A stretch of DNA of 5,772 nucleotides, from positions 1 through 5,772 of the forward strand of contig CAJWZI010000127.1 of the NCBI GenBank assembly GCA_913049615.1, written 5' to 3'. Each line of letters begins with the position of its first letter. The first letter of the stretch is position 1. Of the stretch, positions 1-5,772 are shown one piece after another. The translations under genes and the position numbers were made by a program. The DNA is from an uncultured Alphaproteobacteria bacterium. GTDB taxonomy: Bacteria > Pseudomonadota > Alphaproteobacteria > GCA-2731375. A model generated the notes under the pieces. The model saw only the letters and a list, made by a program, of their open reading frames with translations, did no database searches and was not told the origin of the DNA.

Positions 1-178
1 CGCCTTGATATGGGGGCGCGAAGGAACGAGTGTCGTCACCGCCTGAAGGATTTTCTACTTTGATAACCTCGGCTCCCATATCGCCGAGGGTCATTGTACA
101 AAATGGGCCGGCCAACACTCGGGTCAAATCAATGACCCGCAATCCGGCAAGCGGGCCTTTGGCGTCAGCTGAGGACAT
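1..178 (-). CDS. Family III CoA-transferase (CaiB/BaiF type), N-terminal fragment cut by the window edge
   Basis: The first 59 codons are visible, read leftwards from ATG at 178-176; the rest lies beyond base 1. The fragment has the hallmark N-terminus of family III CoA-transferases: [19 protein letters not shown] (residues 8-26), then [13 protein letters not shown] (30-42) and a glycine/aspartate stretch with SFAPP near residues 52-56. These enzymes move CoA between carboxylic acids in the cytoplasm through an aspartyl-CoA intermediate; the catalytic Asp (around residue 170 in the family) is outside the window, so activity and substrate cannot be judged. The start is well supported by AAGGAG seven bases upstream. 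The first 14 bp overlap the 3' end of the HAD gene, which suggests coupled translation in one operon. The family is certain; the donor and acceptor acids are unknown. Confidence 0.93.
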   Translation of the reverse strand, partial: MSSADAKGPLAGLRVIDLTRVLAGPFCTMTLGDMGAEVIKVENPSGGDDTRSFAPPYQG

Positions 179-854
179 CGGCGAGCTCCTTAAAATCTTT
201 CACAACAATATCTGGCTGGTGCGGCGTGTGACCAAAAGGCCTCCGCCGCCGGTCGATGAAGGCAGTAGGTATGCCACAAGATTTCGCACCGATACAATCA
301 AAGGCATGGTTGGCCACAAAAAGAATTTCACTAGGCGCAAGTCCCAGAATTTCGACTGCTTTCTGGTAAGTGCTTTTATGTGGCTTGAAATGACCAACGA
401 CCTGAACAGAAATGACATAGTCGAACGGGAACCCAATATGGCGTTTTGCGGCCTCCAACATATCCTCATCGCCATTCGACAGGATGGCGAGGGTATGATC
501 CATGGACAATCGCCGCAACGCTTCAATAACATCGGGAAACGGCTTCAACCGCTCAATCTCACTGACCAGCCAACAGGCTTCCTCCTCGGTATATTGAAAC
601 TCGCAGCGGTCCATGACGTAAGATACAGCACGCTCGCCAATGATACGGTAGGGGGTATGTTCGCCAGGACATAGGGCGTCGATCATCGAATTTTCGAAAT
701 GGGTACGCCGCCACCAAGTGACAAATCGATGGGGATCGCCATCCCATCCCTTTTCCTTGAGAAAATCCCGTACGGCATCAGTCAAGCCGTTTTGCATATC
801 CACGACTGTGCCGTATTGATCGAACACCAAGGCCTTTATTTGTGACTTGTCCAT
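165..854 (-). CDS. HAD-superfamily hydrolase, type II haloacid dehalogenase-like
   Basis: A full-length protein of 229 residues (ATG at 854; a TTG one codon earlier at 857 would give 230). Length and motifs match type II (S)-2-haloacid dehalogenases, cytoplasmic enzymes that hydrolyse 2-haloacids to 2-hydroxyacids, and related phosphatases. Counting from the TTG: motif I is FDQYGTVVD with nucleophile Asp13 and Thr17; a cap-domain Arg around 50-51 follows; motif II is LSNG with Ser127-Asn128; motif III is FKPHKSTY with Lys158 and Tyr164; motif IV is VANHAFD with Asp187. The oddity is His184 where haloacid dehalogenases usually have Asn (SSNAWD), so the true substrate may not be a haloacid. The ATG overlaps the stop of the dehydratase gene upstream (TGATG), and the 3' end overlaps the CoA-transferase by 14 bp. 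No strong Shine-Dalgarno is seen, consistent with translational coupling. Family assignment is firm, the substrate is not. Confidence 0.9.
   Translation of the reverse strand: MDKSQIKALVFDQYGTVVDMQNGLTDAVRDFLKEKGWDGDPHRFVTWWRRTHFENSMIDALCPGEHTPYRIIGERAVSYVMDRCEFQYTEEEACWLVSEIERLKPFPDVIEALRRLSMDHTLAILSNGDEDMLEAAKRHIGFPFDYVISVQVVGHFKPHKSTYQKAVEILGLAPSEILFVANHAFDCIGAKSCGIPTAFIDRRRRPFGHTPHQPDIVVKDFKELADVLS
186..191 (-). promoter_or_regulatory. Ribosome binding site of the CoA-transferase
   Basis: Minus-strand AAGGAG lies seven bases before the ATG at 178. It is a near-perfect Shine-Dalgarno sequence and is embedded inside the end of the HAD coding region. It fixes the CoA-transferase start at 178. 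Confidence 0.85.
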
Positions 855-2017
855 CAACCGACCAATCTTTGAATCTCTTTAAACATCTCCGATTTTGCCT
901 CCATGCCGATCCCTAAGTGTTCACCCGGCTCCGCCAATCCGGCTTTAATCACCACGTCATCGGCGAACCCACCAAATGGTTGAAAGACGCCTGGATAAGA
1001 TTCAGACCCGCCCAGTTGCAGCCCCGCCGCCATCGCCAGGGCCAATTGATGACCACCGTGAGGGATCAGACGCCGGCGGGACCAACCCATCTGTTCAACC
1101 ATGTCGACAACGTCTAAATATTCCGTCAGGCCATAGCTCAATGCCGGATCTAATTGGATCCAATCCCGCTCAGGCCTCATGCCACCGTGGCGTAGTAAAT
1201 TCCTGGCATCCTGTAGGGAAAATAGATTTTCGCCAGTGGCGATAGCTCCCGAATATTCGGCTGACAGATCCGAGTTGAGCTGAAAATCGAGGGGATCACC
1301 CGGCTCCTCAAACCAGAACAGATCAAGTGGCCCCATGGCCTTGCCGTAGGCAAGAGCCGTGGACAATCCGAAACGGCCGTTCGCATCAACCGCTAAATCG
1401 GCACCGCCAACAAGGTCAGCTACTGTTTCTATACGCTTCATGTCATCAGCTAATGGAACGCCACCAATTTTCATTTTCAGGACCTTGTAGCCCTGGTCGC
1501 GATACGCCAACATTTCATCACGCAGCTGGCCCAAACCTTTCCCTGGGTAATAATAGCCGCCGCCTGGATACACCATGACGCGGTCATCATAATTGCCCCC
1601 ATTGTAGTGATCAGACAGATAGCGCCACAGGGCCTGATCGGCAATTTTGGCCACCAGATCCCAAACTGCCATATCTAATGCAGCAACCGCGACGGAGCGA
1701 TCTCCATGGCCTCCGGGTTTTTCGTTATTCATCATTACGTTTCGAATTCTGGAGGGAGCAAAATTCGTGCCGTCGTCATTCATTAATGAGCCCTCGTCAG
1801 CGGCGCGGATGCGTGGAATTAAGCGTTCTCGCAAAATTCCACCCTGAGCATATCGACCGTTTGAACAGAAACCATAGCCAGTCAACCGCCGGCCATGACG
1901 CATCACGTCGCTCTCCACGGCTACGACCGAAATAGTCATTTGCGAGAAATTCACATATGCGTTTTGGATCTGCGAGCTTATTGAGGCAGTTGCCTCGCGG
2001 ATTTCTGTCAGGCGCAT
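854..2017 (-). CDS. tarD: D(-)-tartrate dehydratase-like enzyme of the enolase superfamily (mandelate racemase / MLE family)
   Basis: A complete 387-residue protein of the usual length. Enolase-superfamily dehydratases abstract the proton alpha to a carboxylate using Mg2+; D-tartrate dehydratase turns D-tartrate into oxaloacetate. The machinery is intact: KxK base motif at Lys181/Lys183; metal ligands Asp211 (AVDANGR), Glu237 (FWFEE) and Glu263 (ATGENLF); acid His320 in IPHGGHQ. Subgroup signatures recalled from the characterised Bradyrhizobium tartrate dehydratase are also present: NAYVNF (19-24), GYGFCSNGRYAQGG (47-60), NNEKPGGHGDRSVAV (97-111), YYYPGKG (155-161) and LFQPFGG-like YPGVFQPFGG (341-350). 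Cytoplasmic, with no signal peptide. The ATG directly follows the TAG stop of the GGT gene with no spacer, and its own TGA overlaps the HAD start, so it is in the middle of a tight operon. The family is near certain; tartrate as substrate is an inference from recalled similarity, and a related hydroxyacid is possible. Confidence 0.83.
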   Translation of the reverse strand: MRLTEIREATASISSQIQNAYVNFSQMTISVVAVESDVMRHGRRLTGYGFCSNGRYAQGGILRERLIPRIRAADEGSLMNDDGTNFAPSRIRNVMMNNEKPGGHGDRSVAVAALDMAVWDLVAKIADQALWRYLSDHYNGGNYDDRVMVYPGGGYYYPGKGLGQLRDEMLAYRDQGYKVLKMKIGGVPLADDMKRIETVADLVGGADLAVDANGRFGLSTALAYGKAMGPLDLFWFEEPGDPLDFQLNSDLSAEYSGAIATGENLFSLQDARNLLRHGGMRPERDWIQLDPALSYGLTEYLDVVDMVEQMGWSRRRLIPHGGHQLALAMAAGLQLGGSESYPGVFQPFGGFADDVVIKAGLAEPGEHLGIGMEAKSEMFKEIQRLVG

Positions 2018-3730
2018 CTACCAACCCAGGGCATAATTGGCCCGACGTGGATCGGCACCGGATTCCAACAGTCCGGAGTTCAAATCCCTGCGAATGGCAC
2101 ACATGGCCCCCGCCATCCATTCCCACTCACCCCACCATTCGATCTTATGACCCATATCCTTCAACTGTTTACCTACAGCATCGTCAATGCGTCCCTCCAG
2201 CTTCAAAAGTCCAGGATGATAAGAATGGGGCGCGAAGGACTGCGGGAAGGAATATGAAGCGAAACGAGGTGCTTCCACCGCCTGCTGAGGATTCATGCCG
2301 AAGGCGTCAATATTCAACAAAGTCTGCGCCATCGCCTGGCATTGCACATCCGCACCAGGTGTCCCAAATGGCATAGACCATTCCCCCGGTCTGATGGCAA
2401 TTGCAGGATTTGGAGTTAGGCGCGGCCGTTTGCCGGGTTGGATGGATGAAGGATGAGTGGGATCCGGGCGGGATTGAGAGCCCCGAGAAGAAGGCACAAA
2501 GCCTAGGCCCGGGATAATTGGTCCGTCAGACGATGTATCGGACGGCGTGGCAGAAAAGATATTTCCGTCAGCATCTACCGCGCAGACATACGACGTATCG
2601 AGAGCATCCAGCGTCGTAAATTTTGGCTCCGGCTGCGCCGCATCAGGGTCGCCCGATGGCGGCATACCCGGCCAAGCTTTGTCCGGGTCTATCAGAGCCC
2701 GCCGCTGTTCCGCATATCCATCTGACAGCAGCCAAGCGATAGGGACATCTACAAATCGGGGATCTCCATACCAACGTTCCCTATCCGCCGCCGCCAGCTT
2801 CACGGCCTCCGTCACGTGGTGAATATGAGCTGCCGAATTATGGCCCATGGCAGTAAAATCCCGGCCCCGGAGAAGTTGCATTATTTGCAACAGCATGGGC
2901 CCCTGACACCATGGCCCGCAGCTGTAAATCCTGGTGCCGTCGACGTCGACGGACAAAGCGTCCTCCACTTCTACTTCGAATTTGGCCAGATCATCCAGTC
3001 TGATCAGACCATCATTTTCGCTATGATAGGCCGCAATTTTTTGGGCCAGATCGCCCTTATAAAAATCATCGCGCGCCGCCCTTAATCCCGCCGCACGATC
3101 TCCGTTGGAAGCCGCCTCACAATCCGCCATGTGCTGCAGGCTATCGCCTAAATCCGACTGGCGAAAAATCTCGCCCACTCGTGGCGGGTGACCGTTCGGC
3201 AGATAGATTTTCGCATTTTGCGGCCAACGGGCATATTTTTCTGCTTTACTTTCCAAAACCTCGGCCATCAATGCGTACATAATGAAGCCGTCCTTGGCCA
3301 GGCGAATGGCGGCAGCGGCGACTTCGCCGAAGGTCATGGTGCCAAATAGTTCCAACGCCTTTATCCAGGCAGCGGGAGCGGCTGGGATGATGCAGCGAAG
3401 TATGCCCTCGGGTACGCTGTCGGGATACTCTCGTTGGAAAAGTGCAGGATCCGTCGCCTTCGGCCAAGTTCCCAGTCCCGATATGGTGACGACGCGTCGT
3501 TCTTCAGCCAAATAAATAATGATTGGCGCGACACCGGCCACACCTACCAATTCGCTTTGCACCACGCCCAACGTGATGCCAGCAGCAACGCCGCCATCTA
3601 TGGCATTTCCTCCCGCTTCCATGACCTGAAAGCCCGCTTGCGCAGCCAGATAGTGGCCGGCCGATGTCATATGGCGATGTCCACGCAGCGTGGGACGGTA
3701 GGCATCCATGAACGTAGCGGGGGTCTGCAT
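2018..3730 (-). CDS. ggt: Gamma-glutamyltransferase-like Ntn hydrolase, divergent and apparently cytoplasmic
   Basis: A complete 570-residue member of the GGT family, whose precursors self-cleave to expose an N-terminal Thr that attacks gamma-glutamyl amides. The large-subunit start shows GHRHMTSAGHYLAAQAG (17-33) and MEAGGNAIDGGVAAG (37-51). The cleavage site is LDALDTSYVCAVDADGN (374-390), making Thr379 the likely nucleophile. The C-terminal subunit has PGLGF (407-411), PGKRPRLTPNPAI (432-444), FGTPGADVQCQA (455-466) and AVEAPRF (484-490). There is no signal peptide, unlike classical periplasmic or secreted GGTs. The serine pair of the family motif PLSSMSP, which binds the glutamyl carboxylate in E. 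coli, is replaced by Leu438-Thr439, and GSPGG is changed to GTPGA. So the fold and self-processing are likely conserved but the substrate may differ. The start at 3730 is fixed by GAGGAG seven bases upstream. The gene abuts the tartrate dehydratase-like gene (TAG then ATG). Confidence 0.9.
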   Translation of the reverse strand: MQTPATFMDAYRPTLRGHRHMTSAGHYLAAQAGFQVMEAGGNAIDGGVAAGITLGVVQSELVGVAGVAPIIIYLAEERRVVTISGLGTWPKATDPALFQREYPDSVPEGILRCIIPAAPAAWIKALELFGTMTFGEVAAAAIRLAKDGFIMYALMAEVLESKAEKYARWPQNAKIYLPNGHPPRVGEIFRQSDLGDSLQHMADCEAASNGDRAAGLRAARDDFYKGDLAQKIAAYHSENDGLIRLDDLAKFEVEVEDALSVDVDGTRIYSCGPWCQGPMLLQIMQLLRGRDFTAMGHNSAAHIHHVTEAVKLAAADRERWYGDPRFVDVPIAWLLSDGYAEQRRALIDPDKAWPGMPPSGDPDAAQPEPKFTTLDALDTSYVCAVDADGNIFSATPSDTSSDGPIIPGLGFVPSSRGSQSRPDPTHPSSIQPGKRPRLTPNPAIAIRPGEWSMPFGTPGADVQCQAMAQTLLNIDAFGMNPQQAVEAPRFASYSFPQSFAPHSYHPGLLKLEGRIDDAVGKQLKDMGHKIEWWGEWEWMAGAMCAIRRDLNSGLLESGADPRRANYALGW

Positions 3731-3737
3731 TCGCGTG

Positions 3738-3743
3738 CTCCTC
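3738..3743 (-). promoter_or_regulatory. Ribosome binding site of the GGT-like gene
   Basis: Minus-strand GAGGAG, seven bases before the ATG at 3730, in the 24-bp gap after the enoyl-CoA hydratase remnant. It gives the GGT-like gene its own translation start, independent of the degraded gene before it. Confidence 0.85.
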
Positions 3744-3754
3744 GACGGGGGCGA

Positions 3755-4117
3755 TTAGTGGCCCGTGAACACAGGAGGCTGCTTTTTGGTGAAAGCTAGC
3801 ATGGCCTCCTTGGAATCAACATAACCGGATAGCTTAGAGGTCACGGTCTGCTCGAAACGGTAACCACCCCGCAAACTCATTTCTTCTGTAGTTTTAGGTG
3901 AATGTTCGGCAATACGTGAGGTCACAGGGCTCTTAGCAGCATTGGTGTGGGCAGAAAACACCCTACCCGCGCCTGTCAGTGCAGTTATACGGACGTTGTC
4001 CATATCCGAAATAGTATCGAACACCAGCATCATCTCTTCACGATTACGCCGGTCTTCTGCTTTCACGGACTGTCCATTGTCACTGGGCAATGTGATCATA
4101 GATCTTACAGCATACAA
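3755..4117 (-). pseudogene. Enoyl-CoA hydratase (crotonase family) remnant with the middle deleted
   Basis: An open frame of about 120 codons (TTG at 4117; first in-frame ATG at 4099) shows only the two ends of a crotonase of about 260 residues. The N-terminal part is recognisable as REEMMLVFDTISDMDNVRIT then LTGAGRVFSA (residues about 26-56). The sequence then jumps, after about ten unrelated-looking residues, to a typical C-terminus: RIAEHSPKTTEEM (68-80), RGGYRFEQT (83-91), SKEAMLAF (102-109) and PPVFTGH (114-120). About 140-150 central residues are missing, including the second oxyanion-hole glycine region and the catalytic Glu region. The first oxyanion motif, normally CAGAD or SAGxD, reads SAHTN. 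The N-terminus also looks shortened (LYAVRS joined directly to MITL), an in-frame TGA lies just upstream at 4127-4129, and no Shine-Dalgarno is evident. It cannot be an active hydratase. The surviving frame is uninterrupted, so a short protein may still be made. It sits between DUF1445 and GGT in the same orientation. Confidence 0.78.
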
Positions 4118-4139
4118 CTTTGGTTTTCACCAATGCCCC

Positions 4140-4952
4140 TCAGGTTGCGCGGCTGCCGGGGATATCTGTGATCAGCATTGAGCCAGGTTTGTGCGTTATA
4201 CAAAATGATGGCTTCGCTGCCATGACGACGGCCTGCGGGGTGACACCACAGGCCCAGAAGACAGGCACCTCGCCCGCCCGGATTTCCGGCACATCGCCCC
4301 AGGCCGGTTCATCCAGCCGCCCGATACCGATTTCGGCGGGGTCACCGATATGCAGGGGCTTGCCATGGGTCATGGGAAACCTGGCCGTGATTTCAACTGC
4401 GCGGATCGCTTCCTCCATGGGCATGGGCCTCATGGATACCACGGTAGGACCATGGAACGGCCCGGCCGGAACAGTTTGAATATTGCTGATATACATGGGC
4501 ACAGTGTAATCCAGCTCCAAGTGGCGCATGGGCACACCACCCGCCAGTAGAGCCTGCTCAAAAGAAAAAGAGCAGCCCAAAATAAAGGCGACCAGGTCAT
4601 CCCGCCACAGATCGGTGATATCTGTCACGGTGCTCGACAGCTCACCTTCTCGGTAGACGTTGTAGGAGGAGATATCGCTACGGATATCTATATCTTGGCC
4701 CAAAGTCCGTAGCATGGGATCGCCCGTATCAGAGATCCCTACCAGGGGGCACGGTTTGGGATTCCGTTGGCAAAAGCGAGCGAATTCCAGTGCTAGATCC
4801 GCAGACAAAATCGCCAGATTACCCTGCATGTAACCCAATGCCATGCCGCCGGTCTGCCCCGTGATTTCACCACGACGGATTAAGCCACGTACTTGAGCTG
4901 GGCTCGCCTCACCCAGATCGCCGATCAGGTCATCGTAATCCCGCAGTGCCAT
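4140..4952 (-). CDS. DUF1445 / YcsI-family protein (putative hydro-lyase, D-glutamate cyclase-related)
   Basis: A complete 270-residue protein of the usual family length. Family signatures run throughout: [20 protein letters not shown] (26-45), [14 protein letters not shown] (57-70), [11 protein letters not shown] (125-135), VPMYISNI (151-158), [12 protein letters not shown] (171-182), [18 protein letters not shown] (188-205), [13 protein letters not shown] (228-240) and [12 protein letters not shown] (252-263). Bacillus YcsI belongs to this family and is encoded beside 5-oxoprolinase genes; the mammalian D-glutamate cyclase, which forms 5-oxo-D-proline, carries a DUF1445 domain. Bacterial members are annotated as hydro-lyases without firm biochemistry. 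No signal peptide or membrane segment, so cytoplasmic. ATG at 4952 follows a G-rich Shine-Dalgarno. Having a GGT-like gene in the same cluster supports a role near glutamyl/5-oxoproline metabolism, but this is inference. Family assignment is very secure. Confidence 0.92.
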   Translation of the reverse strand: MALRDYDDLIGDLGEASPAQVRGLIRRGEITGQTGGMALGYMQGNLAILSADLALEFARFCQRNPKPCPLVGISDTGDPMLRTLGQDIDIRSDISSYNVYREGELSSTVTDITDLWRDDLVAFILGCSFSFEQALLAGGVPMRHLELDYTVPMYISNIQTVPAGPFHGPTVVSMRPMPMEEAIRAVEITARFPMTHGKPLHIGDPAEIGIGRLDEPAWGDVPEIRAGEVPVFWACGVTPQAVVMAAKPSFCITHKPGSMLITDIPGSRAT

Positions 4953-4958
4953 AATGCG

Positions 4959-4966
4959 TCCCCCCT
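4959..4966 (-). promoter_or_regulatory. Ribosome binding site of the DUF1445 gene, overlapping the stop codon of an upstream gene relic
   Basis: Minus-strand AGGGGGGA lies six bases before the ATG at 4952. It shares its first bases with the TAG (4967-4965) that ends the acetolactate-synthase-like tail described next. A stop overlapping the next gene's Shine-Dalgarno is the normal look of an operon junction, which suggests the relic was once the gene directly before DUF1445. Confidence 0.7.
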
Positions 4967-5024
4967 AGATGGCTACGCCCAAGTTGCCGAGACGCTGGGT
5001 CAGTTTGTTGTCCTCTCCATAATC
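4965..5024 (-). pseudogene. C-terminal relic of a second acetolactate-synthase-like gene
   Basis: This lies in the gap between the TPP enzyme and DUF1445. Read on the minus strand from 5024, it encodes DYGEDNKLTQRLGNLGVAI followed by TAG. The intact upstream gene ends DYAENRKLTARLGAIEIPI followed by TAA (5106-5047). Aligned without gaps, 10 of 19 residues match, both end exactly at a stop, and about 29 of 60 bases are identical, with many differences at third codon positions. This is the pattern of an old paralogue or orthologue, not of a fresh duplication. The offset of 82 bp puts the relic in a different frame from the intact gene, so it is not read-through. Residues upstream in the relic's frame (LNRKLR) no longer resemble the family, so homology stops at about 5024. 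It has no start of its own and is probably untranslated. Confidence 0.6.
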
Positions 5025-5046
5025 TCTTAGCTTTCGGTTAAGGCTC

Positions 5047-5772
5047 TTAAATTGGAATTTCGATGGCACCCAACCGTGCAGTTAATTTTCGGTTTTCTGC
5101 GTAGTCGACAGGCACTGCAATTAACGCAGGCCCTTCTTGTTGGAACGCTTCTTCAAGTGCCGGCACCAATTGATCGGCGGCAGTTATCTCTCTGCCCCAC
5201 ATTCCGTAGGCTTCCGCCAATTTTGTGAAGTCGGGATTCCCGAATTTCAAATTCGAGTGCTTGCCATCAAAGGCATCTTGCTGTTTCCACTTGATCAATC
5301 CATATTCACCGTCAACCCAAACCATTGCAACAATGTTGAGTTTTCGACGAACGGCGGTTTCAAGTTCTTGTACATTCATCCCAAAGCCGGCATCACCGCT
5401 AATTGATAAAATCTTCCTGTCCGGCAACGCTATCTTGGCGCCGAGGGAACCTGGCATTGCAAAGCCCATGGTGCAAAAACCATTTGATATGAGGCAGGTA
5501 TTGGGCTCTTGGCATTGGTAATAACGAGAGATCCACATTTTGTGGGCGCCAACGTCGGAAAGCAGCACATCGTCCGGACCGAGGACTTGCCGCACGTCCC
5601 ATAGGATCTTCTGTGGCTTCATTGGACAATTGGTGTCGTCTTTTTCAGCTGCGAAATCCTCTGTCAGAGTGTTACGTAAATTGCCCCGCGTTTTGATATC
5701 GAATAAAGGCAATTGGTCCTTGTGGCGTTCCTCAACGAGTTCGTTGAGTTGCCAGAGCCCATCTGCCAAATC
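5047..5772 (-). CDS. Acetolactate synthase-like thiamine-diphosphate enzyme, C-terminal part (5' end beyond the window)
   Basis: The last 241 codons and TAA of a gene entering from the right edge; the family is about 550 residues, so the N-terminal TPP domain and most of the middle domain are missing. What is visible is the C-terminal TPP/Mg-binding domain: LLSDVGAHKMWISRYY near 5563-5516, NGFCTMGFAMPGSLGAK (the conserved substrate-side loop), then the cofactor motif ISGDAGFGMNVQELETAVRR with Asp at 5394-5392. The second metal ligand, 27 residues on, is Asp (VWVDGEYG), where anabolic synthases have Asn; Asp at this place is what I recall for catabolic AlsS-type enzymes (WNDSTYD). GDA replaces the usual GDG. 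After this comes IKWKQ, also typical of AlsS-like proteins. Such enzymes join two 2-oxoacids with decarboxylation (pyruvate to acetolactate), but the subgroup is broad and the actual substrate is open. It lies upstream of DUF1445 in the same direction, 94 bp away. Confidence 0.88.
   Translation of the reverse strand, partial: DLADGLWQLNELVEERHKDQLPLFDIKTRGNLRNTLTEDFAAEKDDTNCPMKPQKILWDVRQVLGPDDVLLSDVGAHKMWISRYYQCQEPNTCLISNGFCTMGFAMPGSLGAKIALPDRKILSISGDAGFGMNVQELETAVRRKLNIVAMVWVDGEYGLIKWKQQDAFDGKHSNLKFGNPDFTKLAEAYGMWGREITAADQLVPALEEAFQQEGPALIAVPVDYAENRKLTARLGAIEIPI

Noticed and set aside
121..138. Inverted repeat GGGTCA-aatcaa-TGACCC that could be a hairpin or operator
   Set aside because: It lies inside the conserved VIDLTRVL coding segment of the CoA-transferase, has only a 6-bp stem and no T-tract; conserved codons explain the bases.
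30..674. Long plus-strand open frame of 214 codons opposite the HAD and CoA-transferase genes
   Set aside because: It is antisense to two genes with intact catalytic motifs, its translation resembles no family I know, and it spans their junction without regard to it. It is a shadow frame.
855..857. TTG as the start of the HAD gene
   Set aside because: ATG one codon later overlaps the upstream stop as TGATG, a common coupling arrangement; using TTG adds one residue only and has no ribosome-binding advantage.
1957..2376. Plus-strand open frame of 139 codons across the GGT/dehydratase junction
   Set aside because: Fully antisense to the GGT C-terminus and the dehydratase N-terminus, with proline/serine/arginine-rich low-information translation; no family resemblance.
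5022..5047. Possible terminator between the TPP gene and DUF1445 (CTTA...TAAG inverted repeat)
   Set aside because: The stem is only about four base pairs with no G+C-rich core or following T-run, and the downstream gene is co-oriented with its own Shine-Dalgarno. Not a credible terminator.
5299..5330. Apparent loss of the Asn metal ligand in the TPP enzyme (VWVDGEYG where some relatives have WND)
   Set aside because: Counting from the GDA Asp puts the ligand position (27 residues on) at the Asp, not at the Val before it. Catabolic acetolactate synthases also use Asp there, so no key residue is missing.

Overview
The window is a compact stretch of catabolic-type genes, all read on the minus strand. 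Base composition is moderate to slightly high GC, there are almost no gaps, and gene ends overlap or abut. The gene families (CaiB-type CoA-transferase, D-tartrate dehydratase-like enolase-superfamily enzyme, type II haloacid dehalogenase, cytosolic GGT-like protein, DUF1445) together suggest an alphaproteobacterium, perhaps marine or soil. This is an inference from gene content and protein flavour, not from a marker gene.

In transcription order (right to left) the layout is: (1) the 3' two-fifths or so of a thiamine-diphosphate enzyme of the acetolactate synthase class, entering from the right edge (5772-5047); (2) a 97-bp interval (5046-4953 plus edges) that is not empty: it carries the last 19 codons and stop of a second, diverged acetolactate-synthase-like gene; (3) a full-length DUF1445 / YcsI-type protein (4952-4140), a family linked to D-glutamate cyclase; (4) a shrunken enoyl-CoA hydratase that keeps only its two ends (about 4117-3755); (5) a complete gamma-glutamyltransferase-like Ntn hydrolase without a signal peptide (3730-2018); (6) a D-tartrate dehydratase-like enzyme (2017-854); (7) a type II haloacid dehalogenase-like HAD hydrolase (854-165); (8) the first 59 codons of a family III CoA-transferase leaving by the left edge (178-1).

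Genes 5 to 8 are joined without gaps (stop TAG directly followed by ATG; a TGATG overlap; a 14-bp overlap), so they very probably form one transcript with coupled translation. Strong Shine-Dalgarno sequences precede DUF1445, GGT and the CoA-transferase. No promoter or convincing terminator was seen, so the unit probably begins right of the window and continues left of it.

Taken together the genes look like a pathway for a small organic acid or acyl/gamma-glutamyl compound: GGT and DUF1445 point to gamma-glutamyl / 5-oxoproline chemistry, the tartrate-dehydratase-like and HAD proteins to 2-hydroxy- or 2-halo-acids, and the CoA-transferase and former enoyl-CoA hydratase to CoA-thioester steps. 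The substrate cannot be read from the sequence. The two gene relics, both on the right-hand side, show that this operon has been rearranged by gene loss or replacement.
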